Source: Fructobacillus sp. CRL 2054
GTDB taxonomy: Bacteria; Bacillota; Bacilli; Lactobacillales; Lactobacillaceae
DNA: 60,970 nt
Assembly: GCF_028764065.1 (NCBI RefSeq)
Contig: NZ_JACOFN010000010.1
Coordinates: 1 to 60,970 of the forward strand
Direction of reading: 5' to 3'
The notes under the pieces are model-generated. The model saw only the letters and a program-made list of their open reading frames with translations. It was not told the DNA's origin and searched no databases. This document shows, piece by piece, positions 51,426-59,933 of the stretch (its first letter is position 1; the number at the start of each line of letters is the position of its first letter). A program made the translations under genes and the position numbers.

Positions 51426-52787
51426 TTAATGACGTAATCCCTTTGGATAGAAATTCTTCAACTGTCCGTTGACAAACTTAGCCCAGCCAACACCGTTTCC
51501 ACCAGCCGTCATGAGCACAAAGCCCTTGTCCAAATCTGCCTTCGTATTCAAGGCTTCGCCATGAATATAGGCCGCCCAGTCCGCTGGGTCATCAATTGCA
51601 AAAGTCTGCTTTGTCTCATCTGGATGAACCGCCAAGGCCAACGCGTGATCTGGCTCAAAACGCTTTTTCTTAAAGGTTCCTAAGCAAAGTCCGGCCCGTA
51701 AAATCTTAATCTTCCCAAAGGCTGGACAACCTTCGGGCATTAGGAAAATACGGTCGCCAAAGCGAACTAAGTCTGACAAATCAACTGCCAATCCTGGTAC
51801 CGTTTCCGCCAAGAAACTTTCCAACAGGCTTGCTTCGTCAGCCGACAATTTGTCCGCCTTCTGCTCCTTCGGCGCCTTCACTTCTTCAGCATCGATGCTT
51901 TTCTGTAGCTTTGCCACGAAGTGCCCTTCACCAGGCAAGTCCTGTGGCCAAAGTCGGGCTGTCTTTTTCAAATCCGGGTTGCCGTCCGCCCATTCTGGAC
52001 GGCCATCGGCAATACCAGAACCTGCGACTTTATCGATTGCTAACAGTTCAAAGTCTGGATACTCCTTTAGCAACCATGCAATCATCTGCTCATCTTCCTC
52101 TGGCGCAAAGGTACAAGTCGAGTAAACCAAAATACCGCCAGGGCGTAGCATTTTCACGGCATTCGCAAGGATTCCTTCTGACCGGTCCGCACACTCACGC
52201 GGATAACCCTCTGACCAGTAAGAAATGGCGTCAGGGTCCTTACGAAACATCCCCTCACCTGAACAAGGCGTATCCAAAAGCACACGGTCAAAGTAGCCAG
52301 GTAAGGCCTTGGCTAAGTCCTTGGAGTCCGCCGATGAAACGATGTCATTGCGCACGCCAAAGCGTTCGATGTTTTCGGACAAAATTTTGGCACGACCAAA
52401 GAAAATTTCATTGGTCCAAAGTAATCCCTGGCCCTGCATTTGGCCTGCTAGCTGGGTAGATTTGCCACCCGGTGCAGCTGCCAAATCCAAGACTTTTTCA
52501 CCAGGCTTGGCATCCACCACTTCGGCCACAAACTGTGCCGAAGGTTCTTGGGAATAAACCAAACCGGTCGTATGGTCAATACTCTTACCAGATACCTGAC
52601 CAAAGTAACCATTCTTAGACCAGGCAATCGGCTTGTCCAAGGACAAATCGACCGGTTCTCGATTAGCCTTCAAAGGATTTAATCGGAAGCCTTTGTCAAT
52701 TGGTCCCGACAACGCCTCAAAAAAAGGCCCGCTTTCGTTTCCGAGCAGGTCTTGATATTTTGCGATGAAAGCTTCTGGAAGTGCCAT
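51426..52787 (-). CDS. rsmF: 16S rRNA m5C methyltransferase (RsmF/YebU-like, NOL1/NOP2/Sun family)
   Basis: A 453-residue SAM-dependent methyltransferase. The SAM motif VLDLAAAPGGKSTQLA (about 109-124) and the two catalytic cysteines are visible, in DTPCSGEGMFRKD (about 180-192) and STCTFAPEEDE (about 233-243). The C-terminal domain, with LFLMPEGCPAF-like sequence, resembles the RsmF branch in Bacillota. It is first in a run with DUF1831 and the phosphatase. Confidence 0.92.
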   Translation of the reverse strand: MALPEAFIAKYQDLLGNESGPFFEALSGPIDKGFRLNPLKANREPVDLSLDKPIAWSKNGYFGQVSGKSIDHTTGLVYSQEPSAQFVAEVVDAKPGEKVLDLAAAPGGKSTQLAGQMQGQGLLWTNEIFFGRAKILSENIERFGVRNDIVSSADSKDLAKALPGYFDRVLLDTPCSGEGMFRKDPDAISYWSEGYPRECADRSEGILANAVKMLRPGGILVYSTCTFAPEEDEQMIAWLLKEYPDFELLAIDKVAGSGIADGRPEWADGNPDLKKTARLWPQDLPGEGHFVAKLQKSIDAEEVKAPKEQKADKLSADEASLLESFLAETVPGLAVDLSDLVRFGDRIFLMPEGCPAFGKIKILRAGLCLGTFKKKRFEPDHALALAVHPDETKQTFAIDDPADWAAYIHGEALNTKADLDKGFVLMTAGGNGVGWAKFVNGQLKNFYPKGLRH

Positions 52788-52814
52788 GCTTACCTCGTGT
52801 TCTGAGTCAATCTC

Positions 52815-53603
52815 TTACAAATACTTTGCGTCTTCAACAGGATCCTGTGAAGTCAAAATCTTAGGGCCATCCTTGGTGATAGCCAAAGTATGCTCGTACT
52901 GGGCAGACCATGAACCATCGGCCGTACGAACCGTCCAACCATCTTCGGGAGTCGTGTCAGTTGTAACTTCCCATCCACCCATGTTAATCATTGGTTCGAT
53001 GGTAATCGTCATTCCTTCCTTCAAGCGAAGACCGTGTCCGGCCTTCCCGAAGTGAGGAATGGCTGGGTCTTCGTGCATCGTTGGGCCAACACCGTGACCG
53101 ATGTACTGACGAACGTCTCCATAACCCATTTCGTCTTCGGTGTACTTTTGGATAGCAGCCCCGATATCACCAACACGGTTACCAACAACCGCTTGGTCAA
53201 TTCCCAAGTAAAGAGCCTTCTTGGCCGTATCCATCAACTTTTGAACTTCAGGTGAAACTTCACCAACTGCGTAAGACCAAGCTGAATCAGAAATAGCACC
53301 ATCAAGGCCAATCACTGTATCCACCTTCAAAAGGTCACCGTTCTTCAACTTCAATCCCTTACGTGGCAATCCGTGGGCCACTTCGTTGTTAATTGAAATG
53401 GTAACAGCGTACTTAAAGCCTTCGTAACCGATTTGCAGGGGCACACCGCCGTGGTCCTCAATATATGCCTTACACTTGGTCTCGATTTCCCAAGTATCTA
53501 ATCCAGGCTTAATTAAGCCGCGAAGCATGTGGTGCATACCGGACATAATTTCGCCGGACTTGCGCATCGCTTCAATTTCACGTGGTGATTTCAAACTAAT
53601 CAT
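52815..53603 (-). CDS. map: Methionine aminopeptidase, type I
   Basis: A 262-residue metalloprotease removing N-terminal Met. The metal ligands are visible in LLKVDTVIGLDGAISDSAW (Asp pair), GHGVGPTMHEDPAIPHFG (His), MTITIEPMI (Glu) and the C-terminal AQYEHTLAIT (Glu). Length is typical. There is no zinc-finger extension. Confidence 0.96.
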   Translation of the reverse strand: MISLKSPREIEAMRKSGEIMSGMHHMLRGLIKPGLDTWEIETKCKAYIEDHGGVPLQIGYEGFKYAVTISINNEVAHGLPRKGLKLKNGDLLKVDTVIGLDGAISDSAWSYAVGEVSPEVQKLMDTAKKALYLGIDQAVVGNRVGDIGAAIQKYTEDEMGYGDVRQYIGHGVGPTMHEDPAIPHFGKAGHGLRLKEGMTITIEPMINMGGWEVTTDTTPEDGWTVRTADGSWSAQYEHTLAITKDGPKILTSQDPVEDAKYL

Positions 53604-53720
53604 GAATGTCCCTTTCTCATCTATAAACTATTGTTATTATATCATTTTATACCTTGTCTGGCAGTTGCCATTACCGGCTTTTTTCGAATACCAGCTTTCC
53701 CCTTTCTTACCGGTCTGCCG

Positions 53721-53749
53721 TTGACTTTTCTAAAGTCGGTGACCATAAT
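53721..53749 (+). promoter_or_regulatory. Consensus sigma-A promoter of the YtxH-like gene
   Basis: TTGACT (53721-53726), 17-nt spacer, CATAAT (53744-53749). This is one of the best promoters in the window, about 30 nt before the ATG at 53782, which suggests strong expression. Confidence 0.75.
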
Positions 53750-53781
53750 AGAGGTAAGAAAAGAAAAGGAGTGTGTCTGAT

Positions 53782-54111
53782 ATGAAGAACTTTTTACTTG
53801 GTGCCTCATTGTTTGGTAATGCTGCATTAGCATACCTATTGTTGAAAGATAGCGATCAAGTTGCTGACCTTAAGTTGAAGGCCAACGATGCAGTCGAATC
53901 CGGTAAGTCAAAGGGACAAGAATTCATTGCCCTTGGCAAGCAACGTGCAAACGACCTTACCGAAGCAGGTAAGGATAAGGCAAACCGCGCTAAGAACAAG
54001 TTGAACTTGGCCAAGGGTGAAGCCGCTGTCAAAAAGGACGAAGCCACACATTCTTTGGATGAACAATTAGCTCAACTTAAAGAACGTGCAGACGCTCACC
54101 TAGCTAAGTAA
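53782..54111 (+). CDS. YtxH-like small membrane-anchored helical protein
   Basis: A 109-residue protein. A single hydrophobic segment (FLLGASLFGNAALAYLLL, about 3-20) is followed by a long charged Lys/Ala/Glu helix. This architecture resembles YtxH/general-stress proteins of Bacillota. The role may be envelope stress, but that is inference. AAAGGAG stands 10 nt before the ATG; an in-frame GTG three codons earlier sits too close to it. Confidence 0.75.
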   Translation: MKNFLLGASLFGNAALAYLLLKDSDQVADLKLKANDAVESGKSKGQEFIALGKQRANDLTEAGKDKANRAKNKLNLAKGEAAVKKDEATHSLDEQLAQLKERADAHLAK

Positions 54112-54117
54112 ACGAAT

Positions 54118-54157
54118 AAAAAGAGCTAAGGCCACATGGCCTTAGCTCTTTTTTTAT
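54118..54157. terminator. Bidirectional terminator
   Basis: A perfect 15-bp or longer stem (AGAGCTAAGGCCA/TGGCCTTAGCTCT) around CA, with A and T runs. It serves the YtxH-like gene and the convergent dacA. Confidence 0.92.
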
Positions 54158-54164
54158 ACTGTTT

Positions 54165-55595
54165 TTATGATTTCCAGAAAGACAACCAATTTTGACGATA
54201 ACCCTTTTCATCCAGTTGTTCCACCATTTCCTGGTTAGTTAATGGCAACTTTTTCTGTGAATCCGGCACGCCATCTAAGTAAGTTGCTTTCAGATTTGGC
54301 GCAACCGACAAGACCGTGTCATCATCACTGAGTGACTGGCTGTTGTAACGCGTAACCTTGGCAAAGGATAGCTTACCCTTTTCAGACTTCTTAATCCAGT
54401 ACGTCCGCTTTTCCTGGGTAATCAACTGGACCTGACCACCCTTGGCCCAGGCGTTCTTCGTCTTACCCTGACCAGGTAGAATTTGCTTAGCATCAACTGA
54501 TTGGTTCTGGTAATTATCCAAAATCTGGTTGACCGCATCAATTGTCGCCTGGTAACGTTCCTTCGAATCGGTGTACTTCCCAGCACCCGAAACAACCGTA
54601 ATGAATTCGTGACCGTTTTGGTCCTTCACGATTCCTGTTAGGCCTCCACCCGATTGTGGTGTCGAACCAGTCTTCAATCCTTCAAAAGTCAAGTTCTTCG
54701 GATTATTCAATTGACTCTTAATCTCACGTTCAAACTTTCCGCCTTCGGTCAGTTTGATCTTAGCAGTTGTCTCATCTCCGTTTGGGCTGTATACCAAGCC
54801 AATCTTTTCGTAATAGCCACGAATATCTGGGAAGTCCTTGAGAATCTGATAAGCCATCATGGCTAGGTCCGTTGGCGTCGCCTTGTTTTCAGCGTCCTTC
54901 TTGGCCGACTTCACTTCGTAATCAAAGGCATCGTCATTGACCTGTCCGGCCGCGTTGTACCAGACGGCGTTCTTCAACTTCAATTTCTTAGACCAGCGGT
55001 TTAAGAACTCCTGCTGCGTTTCGGACTTTTTCTTAGCGAAATCTGCTAAGGCCAAAGAGGCATCGTTAGCCGATGTCGTAAACATGGCTTCAAAGAGCTC
55101 TTTAACCGTCAAAGTCTGGCCCTCATGCACATCCAGGTGGGCGTACATAGCCGTATCCTTATCGGACCAATCAGCAGACTTCGAAATCGTAACTGGCGTT
55201 GTCCACTGGTAGTCACCGTCATCAATGCCCTGCAAAATGGCATAGGCTGTCAACATCTTACTCTGAGATGCAATACCGATCTGCTGGTTGGCATTTTTTT
55301 CACCAAGAATTTGACCGGTTGTCGCATCGATTACTAAGGCGGACTTAGCGTTCACCTTTAGCTTCATCGCAGACCCGTCCAGCTTGGTCGAGCTATTGAC
55401 AATTCGATCCTTGTTCGCCCAGTAGGCAGCGCCGAAAAATGAACCCGTCCCTAAAACCAGGGCGGCTAAAAGCAACCAGATTAAAACGCGCAAAAAAAGA
55501 GGAAGACGGCGCTTCTTCTTTGTTTCTGATTTATAGGCTGGGCGAAATTTCATACCCAAACTTGCTTTTCTTCTAAATGGATTTCTTAAATTCAT
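54165..55595 (-). CDS. dacA: D-alanyl-D-alanine carboxypeptidase (PBP5-like, S11)
   Basis: A 476-residue membrane-anchored enzyme that trims the terminal D-Ala from peptidoglycan stems. A basic cytoplasmic N-terminus (1-30) and one membrane segment (31-57) precede the catalytic domain. The three penicillin-binding motifs are present: SQSK (110-113), SAN (175-177) and KTGS (about 306). The C-terminal beta domain carries WLSFW at the very end. Length is typical or slightly long because of the N-terminal basic region. Confidence 0.93.
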   Translation of the reverse strand: MNLRNPFRRKASLGMKFRPAYKSETKKKRRLPLFLRVLIWLLLAALVLGTGSFFGAAYWANKDRIVNSSTKLDGSAMKLKVNAKSALVIDATTGQILGEKNANQQIGIASQSKMLTAYAILQGIDDGDYQWTTPVTISKSADWSDKDTAMYAHLDVHEGQTLTVKELFEAMFTTSANDASLALADFAKKKSETQQEFLNRWSKKLKLKNAVWYNAAGQVNDDAFDYEVKSAKKDAENKATPTDLAMMAYQILKDFPDIRGYYEKIGLVYSPNGDETTAKIKLTEGGKFEREIKSQLNNPKNLTFEGLKTGSTPQSGGGLTGIVKDQNGHEFITVVSGAGKYTDSKERYQATIDAVNQILDNYQNQSVDAKQILPGQGKTKNAWAKGGQVQLITQEKRTYWIKKSEKGKLSFAKVTRYNSQSLSDDDTVLSVAPNLKATYLDGVPDSQKKLPLTNQEMVEQLDEKGYRQNWLSFWKS

Positions 55596-55617
55596 TTTTC
55601 AATTATTCTTTTATTTA

Positions 55618-56247
55618 TTAATGTGTTCCGAACAAACGGTCTCCGGCATCCCCTAACCCAGGAACGATGTAGCCATCCTCATTCAAGCCTTCATCAACTG
55701 AGGCCGTCACGATTGGTACATCTGGATGTGCTTCTTTTACAGCCTTTAGACCTTCAGGAGCAGAAACCAAGGTAATTAACTTAATTTGTGTGGCACCACG
55801 CTTTTTCAAAGCAGAGATACCATCAATGGCAGAGCCACCAGTGGCCAACATCGGATCTACGAGCAAAACTTCTCGTTGGTCAATGTCATCTGGCAACTTG
55901 ACGAAGTATTCCACTGGTTGTAACGTTTCTTCGTCACGGTACATCCCAATGTGTCCGACTTTGGCAGCTGGAATCAATTCCAAGATTCCATCAACCATTC
56001 CAAGTCCAGCACGTAAGATTGGCACAACGGCCAACTTCTTACCTGCTAAAGATTGTTGTTTCGTAACAGCAACAGGTGTTTCAACCTCAACTGTTTCCAA
56101 GGGTAAATCGCGTGATGCTTCATAGGTCAAAAGCATTGCGAGCTCGTCAACAAGCGCGCGAAAGTCCTTTGTACCAACTTCTTTGTTTCGAATCATGGTT
56201 AGCTTATGCTGAACCAAGGGGTGCTTCACTTCGATAATATCGGCCAT
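55618..56247 (-). CDS. upp: Uracil phosphoribosyltransferase
   Basis: A 209-residue salvage enzyme converting uracil and PRPP to UMP. The PRPP-binding loop [18 protein letters not shown] (about 120-137) and the C-terminal uracil-binding [18 protein letters not shown] are diagnostic. AAAGGAAT precedes the ATG at 56247. Confidence 0.97.
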   Translation of the reverse strand: MADIIEVKHPLVQHKLTMIRNKEVGTKDFRALVDELAMLLTYEASRDLPLETVEVETPVAVTKQQSLAGKKLAVVPILRAGLGMVDGILELIPAAKVGHIGMYRDEETLQPVEYFVKLPDDIDQREVLLVDPMLATGGSAIDGISALKKRGATQIKLITLVSAPEGLKAVKEAHPDVPIVTASVDEGLNEDGYIVPGLGDAGDRLFGTH

Positions 56248-56363
56248 AACCAATTCCTTTCAATCCATACTTAATTAAGTGTAGCAGATATTTAGCCGAA
56301 CTGCTTTTCGAATACTTAAAAAAATGCTTAAGAATGATTAAAATGACGATAAACCCCTTCTAA

Positions 56364-56392
56364 TTGTTATTAATCAGCATTTTCGCTATAAT
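56364..56392 (+). promoter_or_regulatory. Promoter of tRNA-Arg
   Basis: TTGTTA (56364-56369), 17-nt spacer, TATAAT (56387-56392), 12 nt before the tRNA 5' end. Confidence 0.8.
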
Positions 56393-56404
56393 AATAAGTA
56401 CTTT

Positions 56405-56477
<73 letters not shown>

Positions 56478-56537
56478 TTACTAATACTGATATAATGCGG
56501 TTTTGCGGGTATTTGCACGACTTTTGCATGACTAAAC

Positions 56538-56577
56538 AAAAAAAGCACCCTAACCGATTATGGTCAGGGTGTTTTTC
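56538..56577. terminator. Terminator at the prophage end
   Basis: CACCCTGACC pairs with GGTTAGGGTG (one wobble) around ATAATC on the minus strand, with seven Ts following and a T run on the other strand. It ends late phage transcription just before the tRNA. Confidence 0.85.
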
Positions 56578-56602
56578 TTATGGAAGTTGCTAAGGCAACA
56601 AT

Positions 56603-56866
56603 TCAATTGTACACAACTACGTTTAATTTGTGTTCTGATTTTAAAATATCAATCACATCATTCATCATCGCTTTATAACTAGCTGGATAAGATTTAATTG
56701 GCCGTGATGTGGTCGATTTACCAACCTTATTCCACTCTAAAAAGATATTCACTTTATCGCCGTATTTCGGAATCACAACACGCACGTTGTAAATGGTGTT
56801 TGGCATCTTCTTCCAAAGTGGTTCGATAAGTCGATAGATTTCATTGGCTAATTGTTTATCATTCAT
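56603..56866 (-). CDS. Unknown prophage-end protein (87 aa)
   Basis: A small, basic, soluble protein that I do not recognise. It has helix, then alternating strands (YNVRVVIPKYGDKVNIFLEW), then a C-terminal helix. AT-rich compared with the chromosomal genes. It lies 7 nt after the endolysin and immediately before the phage terminator and tRNA attachment site, where lysogenic-conversion or superinfection genes are often found. It shares the late transcript with the lysis genes. Confidence 0.7.
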   Translation of the reverse strand: MNDKQLANEIYRLIEPLWKKMPNTIYNVRVVIPKYGDKVNIFLEWNKVGKSTTSRPIKSYPASYKAMMNDVIDILKSEHKLNVVVYN

Positions 56867-56873
56867 AATCTGA

Positions 56874-57689
56874 TTATAACCGATTGATGAAATCAGTGAC
56901 CGCTTTGTTTACTTTAATCAGGAAATCATCCATAAACATGTGCAGTTCCTTTCGGTCGCCACTGTCGTCTGTGCTAGGTTTTTCTGGTGTTGGTAAAGGT
57001 GTAGGTGTTGGGTTAGGGACGACTGGGGATAGTGTCGGTTGTGGTGTTACTCGCTTGGCTAATGTGTCCCAAGTGGACAAGTCACCGTAGAAGACAGACC
57101 GGTCGTAAGGCTTAGCATCATATTGCCACATTGTCACCGTTGACCAGTAGGCCAGATGGTCGAAGTATAGTTCATCCCCTGCTTTTTGCAAATCAGCGTT
57201 GTATGCTCGGCCGTCGTAATAAGGATAACCAGCTAACCAAAGTGGATAATCGCTCATATCATCCCAAGAATAGTTGTGACCACCGCCGTGCAAATCACTA
57301 TTGCTGATGTATAGCCATGCTTTCTTACCAGTTTTATTGTAAATGTAATCAGCAATCTGTTTTGGCTCGTTGCCAGTCAATATCGGATAACCAGATACAC
57401 CATTACGGTTTTCAAAGTCGATAATTAAAGGCACTTGATCATCACTACTTAACTGACCAATTACATCTAAGAAATATTGTGCCTGTTTGTCAGCAGTTAC
57501 GCCACCATTAACGAATAAGTACAACCCTAAGCGCTTACCAGCATCTTGAACCTGCTTGACCTGTGTCTGGAATAAATTGTTGGTGTAATAATCACCCTCG
57601 GTTGCTTTCACAATAATCGCATCGTTATTGGCCACAATTTGACTAATATCAGCGCCATTATTGCTTGAAACATCAGCTACGTTTAACAT
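56874..57689 (-). CDS. GH25 muramidase-like endolysin, short paralogue
   Basis: A 271-residue protein. The glycoside hydrolase family 25 domain covers about 1-195. It has VADVSSNNG (Asp6), LIIDFEN (Asp91, Glu93) and AWLYISNS. It is a clear paralogue of the next gene over the whole catalytic domain (both have the WLYISN-D--GGGH-Y-W-DM pattern). The GLYHF segment reads GLYLF here. After a Pro/Thr linker (TPTPLPTPEKPSTDD) it lacks the wall-binding domain and ends in a short amphipathic helix. There is no signal peptide, so export needs the holin. Confidence 0.88.
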   Translation of the reverse strand: MLNVADVSSNNGADISQIVANNDAIIVKATEGDYYTNNLFQTQVKQVQDAGKRLGLYLFVNGGVTADKQAQYFLDVIGQLSSDDQVPLIIDFENRNGVSGYPILTGNEPKQIADYIYNKTGKKAWLYISNSDLHGGGHNYSWDDMSDYPLWLAGYPYYDGRAYNADLQKAGDELYFDHLAYWSTVTMWQYDAKPYDRSVFYGDLSTWDTLAKRVTPQPTLSPVVPNPTPTPLPTPEKPSTDDSGDRKELHMFMDDFLIKVNKAVTDFINRL

Positions 57690-57731
57690 CTTCTCTCCTA
57701 TTATATGTACAGGGGACGCATCCCCTATTGA

Positions 57732-58778
57732 TTAAGCGTGGTTCCACAACTTATCAGCATCAAAGTAAATCATGCCGAACTCTCCACCGAAGTCGATACC
57801 CACCGCGTTGTATTGTGGCAAGTATCGGTCAATCGTTCCGTGATTGTATTCTGGCAAGAATTGAACTTGCGCCCCATCGTTAAATGAACGACCGTCTGGG
57901 TCTGACAAATCAGACAACAAGTGTGTTGGAATACCGTTATTTGTCCAGTCGAATGGGTCAGCGCACAAATCTTCTGACTGCACTTGGTACATGCCATTTT
58001 CAAGTTGGCAAGTCTGAATCGTGAATGGGCCTTGCAAGACAAAGCGGTCCCCAACTGATTTGAACTTATCAATAGCACTTTCCTGTGGCTGTACAGGCGT
58101 AACTGGTGCAACAGTAGGTGCTACGTTGTCGCCTTTAGCCAAGTTCTTCCAATCGTCTACTGAACCGTAGAACACACTCTTGTCGTATCCATTAGATGAA
58201 TACTGCCACATTGATACACGCCCCTGCCAAGTTGGTAGGTCGTTGAAATAATGGCTGTCAGCCCATGCTTGCAAGTCTGAATCGTATGTCACTGGTGTGT
58301 CCGCTGAATAAGGATAACCAGCAACCCAGACAGGGTAATCTGCCATATCTGACCATGTATAACCATGTCCACCGCCACGAATGTCAGCGTTTGAAATGTA
58401 TAGCCAAATCTTCTTACCTGTCTTTGATTGAACGTAGTCCGCGAACTTACGTGGCTCGTAACCGGTCAACGTTTCATAGGCTGCGTTATTCTCGAAGTCC
58501 AAGATAAGCGCAACATCTGGATTAGTTGCCAAATCGCCAATCGTGTCCAAGAAGTATTGTGCCTGTTGTTCAGTATCATCTACCCCGTTCTCGCGTTCGA
58601 TGAAATGATACAAACCAAGTTGTTTGCCCATTGATTGAGCAGTGGCAACCTGTGCTGAAAAGTTAGGGTTCACATAGCCAGTTGACTGTGTGGCCTTAAC
58701 AATAACGGCATCGTTTTCGATTGCAATACCAGAAATGTCGTTGCCTTGATACTGTGAAACATCTGCTACTTTTAACAT
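57732..58778 (-). CDS. Phage endolysin: GH25 muramidase with SH3-like wall-binding domain
   Basis: A 348-residue lysin. The GH25 domain spans about 1-205: VADVSQYQG with Asp6, GLYHF, LILDFEN with Asp94 and Glu96. After a Val/Pro/Thr linker (about 215-235) a C-terminal beta-rich domain of about 110 residues (GDRFVLQGPFTIQTCQ onward) resembles SH3-type wall-binding domains of LAB lysins. It cleaves peptidoglycan glycan strands at the end of infection. It has no signal peptide. The second copy follows after 42 nt. Confidence 0.92.
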   Translation of the reverse strand: MLKVADVSQYQGNDISGIAIENDAVIVKATQSTGYVNPNFSAQVATAQSMGKQLGLYHFIERENGVDDTEQQAQYFLDTIGDLATNPDVALILDFENNAAYETLTGYEPRKFADYVQSKTGKKIWLYISNADIRGGGHGYTWSDMADYPVWVAGYPYSADTPVTYDSDLQAWADSHYFNDLPTWQGRVSMWQYSSNGYDKSVFYGSVDDWKNLAKGDNVAPTVAPVTPVQPQESAIDKFKSVGDRFVLQGPFTIQTCQLENGMYQVQSEDLCADPFDWTNNGIPTHLLSDLSDPDGRSFNDGAQVQFLPEYNHGTIDRYLPQYNAVGIDFGGEFGMIYFDADKLWNHA

Positions 58779-58790
58779 TTAAATCCCCCT

Positions 58791-59129
58791 TTATTTAGTT
58801 GGGACAGTTGTGTTAGCTGTCTTGTTTAGTTCGGCTAGTGCTTGGTCAATGTAGAACTGAATCTGTTCATCAGTAAAATTCTTAGCTAAGTCATTGGCCT
58901 TAATACGGGCGGTCAAAAACGCAACCGCTTGTGCCTTGTGTTGATCGGTGCCAACACCAGAATTGACAACGTAAGTCACTGCCTGCTCTGCCCAGTCGCA
59001 AGCGCTCTTGATATGAGCGTTACGAGTGTGGGCTTTGATGTAGTTGTCTAGGCTGTATAGCGGCTTAGCCAGCAATACAACCGCTGTTCCTGCCATGGTA
59101 AGCATGGCTTGTGCTTGTGTAATATCCAT
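58791..59129 (-). CDS. Phage holin, LLH-type
   Basis: A 112-residue protein. One hydrophobic N-terminal segment (about 7-25) precedes a long helix with HIKSACDWAEQAVTYV (about 39-54) and a charged C-terminus, the form of the LLH (Phage_holin_6_1) family. It should permeabilise the membrane for the endolysins. It lies 12 nt upstream of the main endolysin. Confidence 0.85.
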   Translation of the reverse strand: MDITQAQAMLTMAGTAVVLLAKPLYSLDNYIKAHTRNAHIKSACDWAEQAVTYVVNSGVGTDQHKAQAVAFLTARIKANDLAKNFTDEQIQFYIDQALAELNKTANTTVPTK

Positions 59130-59165
59130 TGCTTTTATCTCCTTTTGAGTGCAATAAAAAAAGAC

Positions 59166-59453
59166 CTAATCGGCCTGTGGGTGTGCTACTTTTTCTTGTC
59201 CAAGACGGACAAGTTCTTTTTCACTAGCGTAAATACGCTTTTCGTGGTCGTTGAACTTTTCATACAAATTAGACACATCTTTTTGTGTCATTTTCGTGGT
59301 GTTGTCCAGCCCCTTAATCGTGTTAGCTAGTAACTCCATTTGATTAGTCAGTGGGTCACCTAAGACCTTTTTCAAATACCAACCAATCGCCATGAAGATA
59401 CCAGTAGCAAGGCCCAACAAAGCTGACCAATCTTCAATCGTGTGTGGTGCCAA
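59166..59453 (-). CDS. Second holin-like / XhlA-like membrane protein
   Basis: A 95-residue protein with an N-terminal membrane segment (ALLGLATGIFMAIGWYL, about 11-27) followed by a coiled coil. The layout is that of hemolysin XhlA-type or antiholin partners found before LAB holins. It overlaps no other gene and stands 36 nt before the LLH holin. The exact role is not certain. Confidence 0.65.
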   Translation of the reverse strand: MAPHTIEDWSALLGLATGIFMAIGWYLKKVLGDPLTNQMELLANTIKGLDNTTKMTQKDVSNLYEKFNDHEKRIYASEKELVRLGQEKVAHPQAD

Positions 59454-59472
59454 TGTTTACCCCCCCTTTTTA

Positions 59473-59598
59473 CTAGTCCCAGTCTTGCTCCGTGATTGTT
59501 TTGTAATCACTTTCTGATAGCGTTCCGGGTACCCAAATCTTCAAATCTTCGGCTGTCATAAGGCCGTCGTCGTACCATTGTTTAAGCATGTCAAACAT
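59473..59598 (-). CDS. XkdX-family small phage protein
   Basis: A 41-residue protein (starts MFDMLKQWYDDGLMTAED, ends ITEQDWD) matching the XkdX family layout found next to tail and lysis genes. GGAGG is 7 nt upstream. Its ATG overlaps the stop of the upstream tail gene by one base (TAATG), so it is translationally coupled. Confidence 0.85.
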   Translation of the reverse strand: MFDMLKQWYDDGLMTAEDLKIWVPGTLSESDYKTITEQDWD

Positions 59599-59921
59599 TA
59601 TTTAGCACCTCCTTGAATAGTAGCTACTTGCGCCTGTAACTGGGCAATCTGCTTTGATTGTGCAACATCACGCGTCATCATTAGTTGCGCAAGCGTGGCT
59701 AGTTGCTTTTGAACTGGGTCGGTGTACTTTTCGTTGTTTTCCGCGTTCCACTTAGTCAACTTGTCCGGGTCTGAAATCCATGCTCCCTTTTCTGCTGACC
59801 AAACAGGGAACATAACACTGGCCGGGTCAACAGCTGTCGAATTAGCCGGTTGTGTATCTGAATTGATAGCTCCCGGAACTAGTTCTTTTGTCGTCTCATC
59901 GTATTTATAAAACCAACTCAT
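59598..59921 (-). CDS. Small phage tail-associated protein
   Basis: A 107-residue protein. The N-terminus (WFYKYDETTKELVPGAIN) and the later WSAEKGAWISDPDKL are typical of small tail/baseplate-associated proteins in LAB phages; the C-terminal half is a coiled coil. No firm family is recognised. It lies between the baseplate gene and xkdX. Confidence 0.65.
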   Translation of the reverse strand: MSWFYKYDETTKELVPGAINSDTQPANSTAVDPASVMFPVWSAEKGAWISDPDKLTKWNAENNEKYTDPVQKQLATLAQLMMTRDVAQSKQIAQLQAQVATIQGGAK

Positions 59922-59933
59922 TTAGTTCTCCTT

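Noticed and set aside
54654-55337. Plus-strand frames inside dacA
   Set aside because: All are antisense to a gene with clear SxxK, SxN and KTG motifs.
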